A DNA stretch of 64,000 bases from positions 7,440,001 to 7,504,000 of the forward strand of contig NZ_CP187970.1 in the NCBI RefSeq assembly GCF_049942825.1, given 5' to 3'. The translations under genes were made by a program, and so were the position numbers. This document shows, one piece after another, positions 9,720-18,213 of this stretch. The DNA is from Paenibacillus_G sp049942825 (GTDB lineage Bacteria; Bacillota; Bacilli; Paenibacillales; NBRC-103111). Numbering within the stretch: the stretch's first letter is position 1; the number at the start of each line of letters is the position of its first letter. The notes beneath the pieces are model-generated. The model saw only the letters and a program-made list of their open reading frames with translations, was not told the DNA's origin and made no database searches.

Positions 9720-10289
9720 CTAGAATCCGAATTTGCTCTGAAGCGCAAGCTTATGCTCCCTGCCCTCATAGGTCTGCCCCAGCTCCATACGCACATCGAT
9801 CAGTCCGCTGCCGCAAGCCTCCGGCTCCGGACTCCCAGGGCATTTCAATGCAATAACGGAGCCGGGGAGAAGCTTGGATCTCAACACCATATGACTTTCA
9901 TCATCGGCCAATCCTTCCTCGTCACCTCCGATGTAGAGTCTCAGCCCCTCTCCATCGGTTTTCAATAAAAGGTACTTTTCCTCTTCGTTACCATCTGATA
10001 ATGTATCGATCAAAGTAATGCCATCCAGCTGGCCGTTGGTACGGTTTTTATGCTTCTTGACACTATCCGCCCCAAACACGTACATTTCGTTGATAATGGC
10101 AGACATGATAAGGTCGCTCTCATTGCGCAGGTCATTCTCTATCGTCACTTTGTGATAGGCGTTGAATCCAAAGGTAATCACACCGTAGATCGTCCCCATG
10201 ACCATAGACATAATCGATAGAGAGGCGATAAGCTCCACCAACGTAAGCCCGCGCTCGTCGTCTCTAATCCGCCTTACGAATGCTTTCAT
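9720..10289 (-). CDS. Type IV prepilin-like protein (PilW/PilJ type)
   Basis: 189-residue minor pilin. MKAFVRRIRDDERG|LTLVELIASLSIMSM shows a basic leader, prepilin peptidase site after Gly, Glu near +5 of the mature protein and a hydrophobic helix, the PilD/ComC recognition pattern. The rest is a globular periplasm-facing or extracellular domain without a clear match. The start at 10289 is chosen from AGGGGGT 9 nt upstream; the longer frame to 10337 has no SD. It overlaps the upstream pilin gene by 26 nt, so the genes are translationally coupled. Probably part of the pilus-initiating complex. Confidence 0.85.
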   Translation of the reverse strand: MKAFVRRIRDDERGLTLVELIASLSIMSMVMGTIYGVITFGFNAYHKVTIENDLRNESDLIMSAIINEMYVFGADSVKKHKNRTNGQLDGITLIDTLSDGNEEEKYLLLKTDGEGLRLYIGGDEEGLADDESHMVLRSKLLPGSVIALKCPGSPEPEACGSGLIDVRMELGQTYEGREHKLALQSKFGF

Positions 10290-10824
10290 CGGTGATATAC
10301 CCCCTAACTTCCGTTGATCGGTACTTTGTCGGCGCATCGTCCGATTTAGCCCGTACTTCGACCACGACAGGCAGCAGGTGCTTGTCGAACTGAATCGAAG
10401 AGTCCAGGCCGCCGCCCCTGACTTTGTTCTCTTTATGATAGCTTACCATGATGGTATACTCGATCCCGTTAACGCTGGGATTGAGCACATCCCACAGACC
10501 CGGGAACCGATCGGTATCGGTCAACAGAGCATTCATGCTCTTCCCTGAACAAGCGTGATCATCCCCGCAATCCTCCGTGCTGATCGTCTGAGCCGATTTA
10601 TCTAGAAAGTACTGCATATCCTCAAAATTCCGTTTCTCCATATAAAACAAAGCGTTCCGCGCCAGATTGACCATAACGGTCTTGTTCTGGTTCGCCTTAT
10701 TGTAAGACATCGCGTTGATGAAGAACGCAGTCATCGTGAGGCCTGCAATGGCCAGGATCACGCTCGCCGCGAGCACCTCAATCAGCGTGAAGCCTTCTTC
10801 TCCGCTTCTGAATCTCTTCCGCAC
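10264..10824 (-). CDS. Type IV prepilin-like protein (PilV type)
   Basis: 186-residue minor pilin. VRKRFRSGEEG|FTLIEVLAASVILAIAG is a canonical class III signal with FTLIEVL after the cleavage Gly. GTG at 10824 is chosen because GGAGG sits 7 nt upstream; the frame is open further to a TTG at 10848 without an SD. First gene of the PilV-PilW-PilX-like unit, which ends at the terminator at 7765-7800. The C-terminal domain has two cysteines (CGDDHACSG) that could form a disulfide. Probable role: minor pilin priming assembly of the pilus made by PilB. Confidence 0.85.
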   Translation of the reverse strand: MRKRFRSGEEGFTLIEVLAASVILAIAGLTMTAFFINAMSYNKANQNKTVMVNLARNALFYMEKRNFEDMQYFLDKSAQTISTEDCGDDHACSGKSMNALLTDTDRFPGLWDVLNPSVNGIEYTIMVSYHKENKVRGGGLDSSIQFDKHLLPVVVEVRAKSDDAPTKYRSTEVRGYITDESIRKAD

Positions 10825-11004
10825 AACCAACCCTCCAACCTCGATCAAAATAGGCCTTTAGTCTCACTCTTCATTGTAGCACAGGGGCCAGAAGAGCAAG
10901 GGAGTTACATTTTACCGGTGCTGGATCGGCCTGCCTAAGGCAGTCTTCCAGCGCAGACCCTATTATTTAAATCGACATTTGAGAGGCTTGGAATTAGCCT
11001 TGGA

Positions 11005-11058
11005 GCAAAATAAAAAGCCGGCTGTCCTCTCCCGCAGGATGGGGTTCAACCGGCTTTG
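11005..11058 (-). terminator. Intrinsic terminator after the riboswitch-linked small ORF
   Basis: Minus-strand AAAGCCGGTTG / ACAGCCGGCTTT stem followed by TTTTTATTTT. It closes a transcription unit that starts with the riboswitch at 11606-11718. The rest of 10825-11220 shows nothing I recognise. Confidence 0.75.
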
Positions 11059-11220
11059 GTACGTCTATCGAGTGATCAAAGTCCAAGCTTTTGCAGTTGC
11101 CGGCAGATAAGGTCACGGCCCACCACCGGCGGGTCTCAGCCCTGTCAACCCTTCAGCCCTTCAGCCCTTTAAGTCCGTCGTTCTTTGTCCGCGACTCCCG
11201 TGTGGCCGCTCCATGAGGCC

Positions 11221-11508
11221 TCACAGCCGCAGGCTGGCCGCCGCAGGCCTCAGATGCCGTCCGGCTTTCGGCAGCCGGAGCGTGTAATGTTGACGCCCCG
11301 GCTGGGCTTTCTCCGCCTGCAGAGCCCCGTGGGCCGGCAGCGCCAGCGGCCTTCCGAAATATTGGCGGAAGCGGCGTGCAAGCTCGCCCTCCACTTTCTC
11401 CAGTTCGTATGCTGCAGCAGCTCCGCGCCCTTCGTCGCTTCCACTCCGGATCCCTTGCATCAGGCGCTTCCTCTGGTCAAGCAGGGTTACAAACAGGTGC
11501 AGAATCAT
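11221..11508 (-). CDS. Small hypothetical protein downstream of an Mn2+ riboswitch
   Basis: 95 residues, MILHLFVTLLDQRKRLMQG..., basic and rich in Ala, Arg and Leu, with no family I recognise and no transmembrane segment beyond a short hydrophobic N-terminus. GGGAG lies 8 nt upstream of the ATG at 11508. The frame also opens at GTG 11517, but that has no spacing for an SD. The unit riboswitch - ORF - terminator looks complete, which supports it as a real gene, but coding status rests on SD and context only. Known yybP-ykoY targets are Mn2+ exporters (MntP, TerC-like, UPF0016) and this is none of them. Confidence 0.45.
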   Translation of the reverse strand: MILHLFVTLLDQRKRLMQGIRSGSDEGRGAAAAYELEKVEGELARRFRQYFGRPLALPAHGALQAEKAQPGRQHYTLRLPKAGRHLRPAAASLRL

Positions 11509-11605
11509 AAGTATCACTCCCTTCGTGGAATGGCCGGCGAGGCCCTGAACTGAATGCAGAACAGCCTCTGCCGGATCGCCCGGCAGAGGCTGTAAATGGG
11601 TGCAT

Positions 11606-11718
11606 ACCTTTGCCGGACAGGCAAAGGTCTCGCTAACAACGTGGTCAACGTCGCATACAAAGCCGGAGGCGGTGAGGCCACGGAATGACGACTTTGCGTG
11701 TACTAGCTACTCCCCTTT
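11606..11718 (-). ncRNA. yybP-ykoY (Mn2+-sensing) riboswitch
   Basis: On the minus strand the element begins AAAGGGGAGTAGC (11718-11706), continues through CAAAGTCGTCA and a purine-rich arm with CCGGCTTTGT, and ends AGACCTTTGCC (11630-11620). These are the conserved blocks of the yybP-ykoY family, which binds Mn2+ and usually turns on Mn2+ exporters. The 3' block also pairs within a 9-bp hairpin (ACCTTTGCC / GGCAAAGGT, 11606-11628), the usual expression switch. A second strong hairpin (CAGCCTCTGCCG / CGGCAGAGGCTG, 11562-11592) follows but has a weak U-tract. The next minus-strand ORF is the 95-residue protein at 11221-11508. Confidence 0.85.
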
Positions 11719-11770
11719 GAGAGTATTCAGTTGGTGTTACCAGCAATATAACAGAGCCGCGGGGCCGGTG

Positions 11771-12487
11771 TCAAATCCTACGGGATACCCGGCCATGAAG
11801 CTCCGGCAGCACCTCGGCCGCCCGTCCCTGGATAAAAGCGTGGAACCGGTCCTCCTGTCCCGTACGCTCCGCGCCGATGAGAATCAGCCGGCCCTTCGTC
11901 ATGTACGGCAGCTGGTTCGCCGGATACACCTGCAGGCTGGTGCCGACTACCAATACGGCGTCCGCCGCCTTGATCGCTGCCAGCGACACGTCCCACGCCT
12001 CCTCCGGCAGCTTCTCGCCGAACAAGACCACCTTCGGCCGCAGCCGGCCGCCGCAGTGCCCGCAGGCTTCGCGGCTCAGGAAGGCCTCCTCGGCGGCCTC
12101 CCGGCGGCAGTCATGGCAGCAGAACTCGCGGATCGTTCCGTGCAGCTCCTGCACCTCCCGGTTCCCGGCCGCCTGGTGCAGGCGGTCGACGTTCTGCGTC
12201 GCGATAAGCGTGAGCCGTCCCTGCTCCCCCCAATCCCGCAGCACCGTATGCCCGGCATGCGGGCGGATGCCCTTGAGATGCTCCACACGCGCAGCATAGA
12301 ACTCGTGGAAAAGTTCATAATTCCCCTCGAGTGCCTCCACGGTCGCAACTGTGCGGGGATCGATCTTCCGCCACCAGCCGGAGGGGGAACGGAAGTCCGG
12401 CACGCCCGCATCGACCGAGCATCCCGCTCCGGTCAGCACGACGAGCGAACCTGCAGACGCGATCATCTCTGCCGCTTGGTCCAGCAT
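11771..12487 (-). CDS. Sir2-family NAD-dependent protein deacylase
   Basis: 238 residues, a small bacterial sirtuin that removes acyl groups from lysines using NAD+. Motifs: GAGCSVDAGVPDFRS (NAD binding; usually GAGxSxxSGIPDFR), TQNVDRLH, catalytic His in ELHG, four zinc cysteines in two pairs (CHDC and CGHC), FGE, and GTSLQVYPANQL. The usual Ser of GAGxS(xx)S is partly replaced by Asp-Ala, which is within family variation. SD GGGAGGTGGAAGG precedes the ATG. Single gene, with the riboswitch unit starting about 50 nt after its stop on the same strand, so transcription could read into the riboswitch. Confidence 0.92.
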   Translation of the reverse strand: MLDQAAEMIASAGSLVVLTGAGCSVDAGVPDFRSPSGWWRKIDPRTVATVEALEGNYELFHEFYAARVEHLKGIRPHAGHTVLRDWGEQGRLTLIATQNVDRLHQAAGNREVQELHGTIREFCCHDCRREAAEEAFLSREACGHCGGRLRPKVVLFGEKLPEEAWDVSLAAIKAADAVLVVGTSLQVYPANQLPYMTKGRLILIGAERTGQEDRFHAFIQGRAAEVLPELHGRVSRRI

Positions 12488-12784
12488 GTCCCTTCCACCT
12501 CCCTTGAAAAATAAAAACGCCTATAGCAGCATATACAATTCCTGATGCCTGCCAGAAAAACCCCAAGCCCCGTCAGTCTTAATCGATGTACCACGATGAG
12601 CCCCTTCCAGCGAAAAGGTTCTCTTGTAAAAGCCAGGTCGTGCGCAGCCCCCTAAATACCGGCAAACGCCCCGGCATCATCTTCAGGCCCCCCAACAGCC
12701 CACACACGCACAGAAGCCCCGAGTCTCAGCCAAGCCAAGAGACCCAGCGCTTCTCCTAATTCCATCTGACGCGTCTCTGTGAGC

Positions 12785-14749
12785 TCAGGACAGCTTACGG
12801 ACCCCAAGCACCACCATACCGATGCCATCGACCTGCAGCCGTCCGTCCATCCGGCGCACATGCTCGCTGCCGAATAGAACTTCCCACTCGCCGAGCTGCG
12901 GCAGAGGGAGATCATCCGTCCCGCGGTTCGCGTGATAGAGCACGTAGAGGTGCTCGCAGGAATCCCCGCCCGCATGATCGCGGAGCGTGTAAGCGACACA
13001 GCCCCCCGGCGCATCCTCGAAGTGCAGATGGCTGCGGATCTCCTCGGCCGTCGTCATCCGGAAGGCCGGATGAGCCTTGCGCAGGGCGATGAGCTCCTTC
13101 ATGTACCACACGTCATGCTTGCGCTCCGCACAGCGCTGCCAGTCGAGCCGGTTGATCTCGTCCGGTGACTTATAGCTGTTCTCCACGCCCTGCTTCGTGC
13201 GCATGAACTCCTGGCCTGCATGCAGCAGCGGGATACCCTGGCTCGTCAGCACGATCGCGGAGGCCAGCCGGTGCGAAGCCCGCAGAATGTCTTCCGCTTC
13301 CCCGCCCCCGACGAAGGAGAGCTTATCCCACAGGGTAAAGTTGTCGTGGCACTCCGCATAGTTGACCGTCTGGTCCGGTTGAAGAGGGAACCCGAACGTG
13401 TACTCGTTATACGGAATCGAACCGCTGGCGCCGGTCTTGATCTCATGCTCGAGGTACCAGCCGCCGTTGACGAACCCGCGCGACGTCTTGTCGAACGTGT
13501 CGCCCTTCAGCGCGTTGCGGAAGCGGTCGTTGAACTGCGCGACCCGCGGCATCCGGCCGGCATGGAGCTGGTTCGCCCGCTCCTCTGGCGCCAAGGCGGA
13601 GTCCATCACCCAGCCTTCGCCGGTGATCAGGATCGAAGGGTCGATCTCATCGAGCCGGCGGCGGATCTCCTGCATCAGGCCCACATCATGGAGCCCCATA
13701 AGGTCGAAGCGGAAGCCGTCCATGTGGAACTCCCGGGCCCAGTACACGACGGAGTCGACGATGAACTTGCGCATCATCAGGTGCTCGGAGGCCGTTTCGT
13801 TGCCGCAGTACGACCCGTTGGACAGCGAGCCGTCTTCCCGGTAGCGGAAGTAATAGCCCGGCACGAGCTGGGCCAGATTCGCGCGGTAGCCGTCGTAGAG
13901 ATGATTGTACACCACATCCTGGATGACCCGGATGCCACGGCTGTGCAGGGCCTGCACCAGCCCCTTCAGCTCCCGGATCCGGGAAGCAGGCTGATACGGA
14001 TCGGCCGCATACGAGCCTTCCGGCACGTTGTAGTTCTGCGGATCATAGCCCCAGTTGTACTGCTCGCCCGGCTTCGTCTCATCCACGCTGCCGTAGAAGT
14101 AATCGTTGACCGGCAGCAGCTGCACGTGGGTGACCCCCAGATCGACGAGATGGTCGATGCCCGTGAAGATCCCTTCAGGCCCCCGCGTTCCCTTCTCGCA
14201 GAAAGCGAGGTACTTGCCTTTATGCTTCATCCCCGACTCCGGGTGAATGCTGAAATCGCGCACATGCACTTCGTAGATGATGGCATCCACGGCCGCGCGC
14301 ATCGGCGGCTTCGTATCTGCGGCCCAGTTCTCCGGGTCCGTCTCCCGCAGGTCGAGGATCGCTCCCCGCTTCCCGTTGACGCCGACCGCCTTGGCATAAG
14401 GGTCGGCCGCCTCATTCCAGCCGTCGCCGATCTTCACCCGGTACGTATAGAACCAGCCGGCGAAGTCCCCTTCCACATCGAGCGTCCATGTGCCTTTTTC
14501 CGCACGGGTCATCGGCAGTTCGAGACCTGCCACCTCATCGTCCCAGGCGCGGTACAGGGCCACTACCGCCTCACCGGCCGTAGGAGCCCACAAGCGGAAG
14601 AACAGCCGCTCCCGTTTATACGTTACACCGAGGTCATCCCCTTCGTAGAAGAAGGCCTCGTCGAATGCTTTGGTGCCAACCACGAGACTCCCTGTCACTT
14701 CAGGGTCCCCGTAATGAATATGGAAATCAAGCTCATGCTGTATCGACAT
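12785..14749 (-). CDS. pulA: Type I pullulanase (GH13)
   Basis: 654-residue debranching enzyme that hydrolyses alpha-1,6 links in pullulan, glycogen or starch. It has an N-terminal CBM48-like domain (LFFRLWAPTAGEAVVALY), the type I pullulanase signature YNWGYDP, VIQDVVYNHLYDG, nucleophile region GFRFDLMGLHD, acid/base ITGEGW and the third carboxylate in NYAECHDNFTLWD. All catalytic residues are intact. No signal peptide is visible, so it is probably cytoplasmic. The start at 14749 (MSIQHELDF) follows GGGAGGG by 7 nt; the longer frame to 14815 lacks an SD. Stands alone between the sirtuin and a long non-coding region. Confidence 0.93.
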   Translation of the reverse strand: MSIQHELDFHIHYGDPEVTGSLVVGTKAFDEAFFYEGDDLGVTYKRERLFFRLWAPTAGEAVVALYRAWDDEVAGLELPMTRAEKGTWTLDVEGDFAGWFYTYRVKIGDGWNEAADPYAKAVGVNGKRGAILDLRETDPENWAADTKPPMRAAVDAIIYEVHVRDFSIHPESGMKHKGKYLAFCEKGTRGPEGIFTGIDHLVDLGVTHVQLLPVNDYFYGSVDETKPGEQYNWGYDPQNYNVPEGSYAADPYQPASRIRELKGLVQALHSRGIRVIQDVVYNHLYDGYRANLAQLVPGYYFRYREDGSLSNGSYCGNETASEHLMMRKFIVDSVVYWAREFHMDGFRFDLMGLHDVGLMQEIRRRLDEIDPSILITGEGWVMDSALAPEERANQLHAGRMPRVAQFNDRFRNALKGDTFDKTSRGFVNGGWYLEHEIKTGASGSIPYNEYTFGFPLQPDQTVNYAECHDNFTLWDKLSFVGGGEAEDILRASHRLASAIVLTSQGIPLLHAGQEFMRTKQGVENSYKSPDEINRLDWQRCAERKHDVWYMKELIALRKAHPAFRMTTAEEIRSHLHFEDAPGGCVAYTLRDHAGGDSCEHLYVLYHANRGTDDLPLPQLGEWEVLFGSEHVRRMDGRLQVDGIGMVVLGVRKLS

Positions 14750-15829
14750 GTTCGTCCCTCCCGGCTTGAATTGATGATGCTGCATCGTAAAGGATAGTAC
14801 TCTATTTGTCGTCACTATGGAGGAATATGTTAAGAGGCAAATTGGTAAAAGGAACCGTCGGTTTGAAAGCGTTAGCAGCAGTATCGGTCCGAATATGAAA
14901 TGGTCGTATTAGGATCAGGATGCCCCAAAACATACCAAAGCATAACTCCTTCACGCTTGCTTCTGAAACGCAGCTCCCTACTCTGTAACTGCAGTACGGA
15001 ATACTACAGTATATGAAACCGCCGCCAATTGGGAGCTCGTCCGCCGCCGTTTGGGCTGAACGAGCCGCCAAAATAAGCAACCCGCCTATTTACGTTGAAG
15101 GCCGGGCTGCCTCCGGGCATAGGCAGTGAAGAGCAAACCCCATGCCTAGCCGGTGAGGTATGGTTTGCCGGTCAGCCCCTGCATCCACGGCAGGTACAAA
15201 GGCTGCCCGCCTCTTTTCGTGAACCATCCGTTCTATAAGAAGCGGATTACCTTCAGCCCCCGCTGCATCCCCAAGAGCTGTGTGTTCTGGCTTCCGCCTG
15301 AAATCCATCTATGCGGTCCGTGCCGCTGTTCATCGCAGTCCCATCTCTTTTTGCCATGCCCCAAAGCTGCCGAGGATCCTGCGTTCATGTGTTCAGTATT
15401 AATGGTCCCGCGGCCCCTATGAGTCATGATCTTCAGGGCTATGGAACATACAGCGTCGCAGCGCTGTCGGTCCTGCGGGCCGGGTTCGGGGTCTCGGAGG
15501 CACCGCCCACCAAGGAGGTCTCAGTACTCCACCTTAAATGAATCTTTTCGGCCCTCTACGGCCCAAGATCCATACTACCATATTCTGTATGCCGCCAGGC
15601 AAAAAAGATAGCTGTATGTGAGCGTTGTGACAGACTCACAAGTGGAGCATCCCTTATAATGGATGTGGAAGGGTTTACCAACCACATACCCTTCCTGCGT
15701 TATTCTATACATAGGTTCCTGTCCGGTGACATAAGTATGAAGTGACGGCTCGTTTCATCCCTTATTCCCCTTTTTAGGGTTCAGCGAAGGAGGTTGTTCA
15801 CCAAATATATATTTATACTTAATACTAAA
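14750..15829. other. 1.1-kb stretch without a supported gene
   Basis: Only short frames without ribosome binding sites are present. One perfect 8-bp inverted repeat (GGAAGGGT 15667-15674, ACCCTTCC 15688-15695) lies just after a TATAAT at 15655-15660, but no good -35 was found. The rest holds nothing I can name. Confidence 0.5.
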
Positions 15830-15844
15830 TTAGAATTATTATAA
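15830..15844 (+). promoter_or_regulatory. PerR box upstream of catalase
   Basis: TTAGAATTATTATAA matches the PerR consensus TTATAATNATTATAA with one mismatch. It lies just upstream of a promoter with TTGATT (15852-15857), a 16-nt spacer and TATCAT (15874-15879). Peroxide relief of PerR repression of katA is the known model in Bacillus. Confidence 0.75.
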
Positions 15845-15863
15845 AAAAGTATTGATTTTTATT

Positions 15864-15878
15864 TGAGAATGGTTATCA
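15864..15878 (+). promoter_or_regulatory. Fur-like 7-1-7 box overlapping the katA -10 region
   Basis: TGAGAAT-G-GTTATCA fits the Fur/PerR-family 7-1-7 palindrome TGATAAT-N-ATTATCA with two mismatches and covers the -10. Could be a second PerR site or a Fur site; sequence alone does not decide. Confidence 0.5.
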
Positions 15879-15926
15879 TAGAGTTATAGCCAAGAGCCAA
15901 ACATTCCTATTACGAGGTGAACCATT

Positions 15927-17387
15927 TTGACTACTAATAATGACAAGAAACTCACTACCTCCTGGGGTGCCCCTGTAGGAGACAACCAGAACTCGCTGAC
16001 CGCCGGCCGCCGCGGCCCTACCCTGATCCAGGATGCGCACCTCATCGAGAAGCTCGCGCACTTCAACCGGGAGCGCGTGCCTGAGCGTGTAGTTCACGCC
16101 AAGGGCGCAGGCGCACACGGCTACTTCGAAGTTACGAACGATGTAAGCCAGTACACGAAGGCTGCTTTCCTCTCTGAAGTAGGCAAGCGCACGCCGATGT
16201 TCATCCGCTTCTCCACCGTTGCCGGCGAGCTCGGCTCGGCCGATACGGTCCGTGACCCGCGCGGTTTCGCGGTGAAGTTCTACACGGAAGAAGGCAACTA
16301 CGACCTCGTCGGGAACAACACGCCGGTGTTCTTCATCCGCGATGCCATCAAGTTCCCTGACTTCATTCATACGCAGAAGCGCCACCCGCAGACACACCTG
16401 AAGAACCCCAATGCGGTATGGGATTTCTGGTCCCTGTCCCCTGAATCCCTGCACCAGGTAACCATCCTGATGTCCGACCGCGGTATTCCTGCGACACTGA
16501 GACATATGCACGGCTTCGGTTCCCACACCTTCAAGTGGGTTAACGCTGAAGGCCAAGCGGTGTGGGTGAAGTATCACTTCAAGACCGAGCAGGGCGTGAA
16601 GAACATGGATGTGAACGTGGCTGCGAAGCTGGCGGGCGAGCATCCGGACTACCACACCGAGGACCTGTTCAATGCCATCGAGAATGGCGACTTCCCGGCT
16701 TGGAGACTGTACGTACAGATCATGCCGTTTGAAGACGCGAACACGTACCGCTTTGATCCATTCGATGTCACGAAGGTATGGTCCCAGAAGGACTACCCTC
16801 TGATCGAGGTAGGCCGCATGGTGCTGGACCGCAATCCGGAGAACTACTTCGCCGAGGTCGAGCAGGCTGCGTTCACGCCGGGCGCCTTCGTTCCAGGGAT
16901 CGAAGCTTCCCCGGACAAGATGCTCCAGGGCCGGATCTTCGCCTATGCCGACGCTCACCGCTACCGGGTTGGCGCGAACCACAACGCGCTGCCGATCAAC
17001 CGTCCTCACGTCGAGGTCAACAACAACCAGCGTGACGGCCAAATGCGCTTTGACGGCAACGGCGGAGCTTCCACCTACTATGAGCCGAACAGCTACGGCG
17101 GGCCGAAGGAATCGCCGGAGCACAGAACCGCTCCGTTCGAGGTATCCGGTCTTGCCGACAGCGTCGCTTACGACCAAGACGACCACTACACGCAGGCCGG
17201 CGATCTGTACCGCCTGCTGAGCGAAGAAGAGCGGGCCCGTCTCGTAGAGAACATCGTAGGCGCGATGAAGCCGGTAGAACGCGATGAGATCAAGCTCCGC
17301 CAGATCGGCCACTTCTACAAGGCAGATCCGGAATACGGCACACGCATTGCCGAAGGTCTCGGCCTCTCGGTACCGCAGCAGGATTAA
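15927..17387 (+). CDS. katA: Monofunctional haem catalase (KatA type)
   Basis: 486-residue clade 3 small-subunit catalase; converts H2O2 to water and oxygen in the cytoplasm. Catalytic His in RVVHAKGAGAHG (about residue 57), Asn in LVGNNTPVFFIRD, and the proximal haem-ligand signature RIFAYADAH (Tyr about 340). TTG at 15927 is the start: AGGTGA lies 6 nt upstream and no earlier start is in frame. Preceded by a PerR box and followed by a strong terminator, so monocistronic. Codon use is strongly GC-biased, as expected for a highly expressed gene here. Confidence 0.97.
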   Translation: MTTNNDKKLTTSWGAPVGDNQNSLTAGRRGPTLIQDAHLIEKLAHFNRERVPERVVHAKGAGAHGYFEVTNDVSQYTKAAFLSEVGKRTPMFIRFSTVAGELGSADTVRDPRGFAVKFYTEEGNYDLVGNNTPVFFIRDAIKFPDFIHTQKRHPQTHLKNPNAVWDFWSLSPESLHQVTILMSDRGIPATLRHMHGFGSHTFKWVNAEGQAVWVKYHFKTEQGVKNMDVNVAAKLAGEHPDYHTEDLFNAIENGDFPAWRLYVQIMPFEDANTYRFDPFDVTKVWSQKDYPLIEVGRMVLDRNPENYFAEVEQAAFTPGAFVPGIEASPDKMLQGRIFAYADAHRYRVGANHNALPINRPHVEVNNNQRDGQMRFDGNGGASTYYEPNSYGGPKESPEHRTAPFEVSGLADSVAYDQDDHYTQAGDLYRLLSEEERARLVENIVGAMKPVERDEIKLRQIGHFYKADPEYGTRIAEGLGLSVPQQD

Positions 17388-17454
17388 TCCGTTTCTCCTG
17401 TCTTACCTGAATCTTCTATTGCACTACTCCCGAATTCACACACTTTCCCGTATA

Positions 17455-17489
17455 AAGCCTTGGACATTCAGCGTCCAAGGCTTCTTTTT
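17455..17489 (+). terminator. katA terminator
   Basis: AAGCCTTGGAC / GTCCAAGGCTT stem followed by CTTTTT. Confidence 0.85.
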
Positions 17490-17613
17490 ATGCAGGTGTA
17501 TCCGCTTGACGGAGCTGAGGCTTCTGCTTCATCGTGTGTCCCCACGAATACCTTCTCAACTCACAACAAAAAAGCTCAAGCTTTCGCCTGAGCTCAACTG
17601 CCTGGTATGGATA

Positions 17614-18213
17614 CTACTTGAACCAACCGTTCTCCTTGAACCGCGTGATTGCTTCGATCCGGTTGCTGACGCCGAGCTTGTCGAGGATCACCGAGATGTA
17701 GTTGCGCACGGTCCCGGTCGTCAGATACAGCTCCGAGGCTATCTCCTTCGTGTTCTTCCCGTCGGCGACCAGCGCGAGCACTTCCTTCTCCCGGTCGGTC
17801 AGCGGGTTCACCTGGCTGAAGTCGCCGTCGACCAGCTCCGCCGCGTAGATCCGCCGGCCAGACATGATGCTGCGGATCGACTCCGCCAGCTCCTCGCTCG
17901 GGCTGTCTTTGAGCAGGTACCCGTGGGCACCGGCCTTCAGCGCACGCTCGAAGTAACCGGAGCGGGCGAACGTGGTCAGGATCAGCACCTTGCAGCCGCT
18001 GCCCTTGAGCTCCTCGGCGGCATCAAGCCCGCTCTTCAGCGGCATCTCGATATCCATCACGCAGATATCCGGCTTATGCTCGTGCACCAGCTTGACGGCA
18101 TCTTCACCGTTGCCGGCGCGGCCCACGACCTCCATATCTTCTTCGAGGTCGAGCAGCGAAGCCAAGGCACCCAGCAGCATCCGCTGGTCCTCGGCGATGA
18201 CGATTCGAATCAT
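17614..18213 (-). CDS. desR: DesR-type response regulator (NarL family)
   Basis: 199 residues: receiver domain with acidic pocket (AED at 7-9) and phosphoacceptor Asp54 in CVMDIEMP, then a LuxR/NarL helix-turn-helix (LTDREKEVLALVADGKNTKEI). In Bacillus subtilis, DesR phosphorylated by DesK activates the desaturase gene des in the cold. The start at 18213 overlaps the desK stop as ATGA, so translation is coupled; the longer frame to 18357 is inside desK. Last gene of des-desK-desR. The order and full motif match make this assignment strong. Confidence 0.93.
   Translation of the reverse strand: MIRIVIAEDQRMLLGALASLLDLEEDMEVVGRAGNGEDAVKLVHEHKPDICVMDIEMPLKSGLDAAEELKGSGCKVLILTTFARSGYFERALKAGAHGYLLKDSPSEELAESIRSIMSGRRIYAAELVDGDFSQVNPLTDREKEVLALVADGKNTKEIASELYLTTGTVRNYISVILDKLGVSNRIEAITRFKENGWFK

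Noticed and set aside
11606..11718. Cyclic-di-GMP (GEMM) riboswitch on the plus strand
   Set aside because: The plus strand has a loose likeness (CAGGCAAAGG, CAAAGCC), but the minus strand fits yybP-ykoY block by block.
13220..14797. 525-codon plus-strand frame opposite the pullulanase
   Set aside because: High-GC antisense frame with no SD and no family features; the minus-strand pullulanase is complete.
15310..15610. 5S rRNA remnant or 6S RNA in the gap before katA
   Set aside because: Short likenesses (CCTGGCGGC and ATGGTAGTATGG on the minus strand; CTCGGAGGCACC on the plus strand) are too short, and no full conserved core or closing stem could be traced.
15749..15783. SigB promoter upstream of katA
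   Set aside because: GTTTCA is followed by GGGTTC only after 19 nt, too far, and the -10 is poor; the PerR-controlled promoter nearer the gene is better.
15876..17312. 478-codon minus-strand frame opposite catalase
   Set aside because: Antisense by-product of GC-biased codons; catalase is intact on the plus strand.
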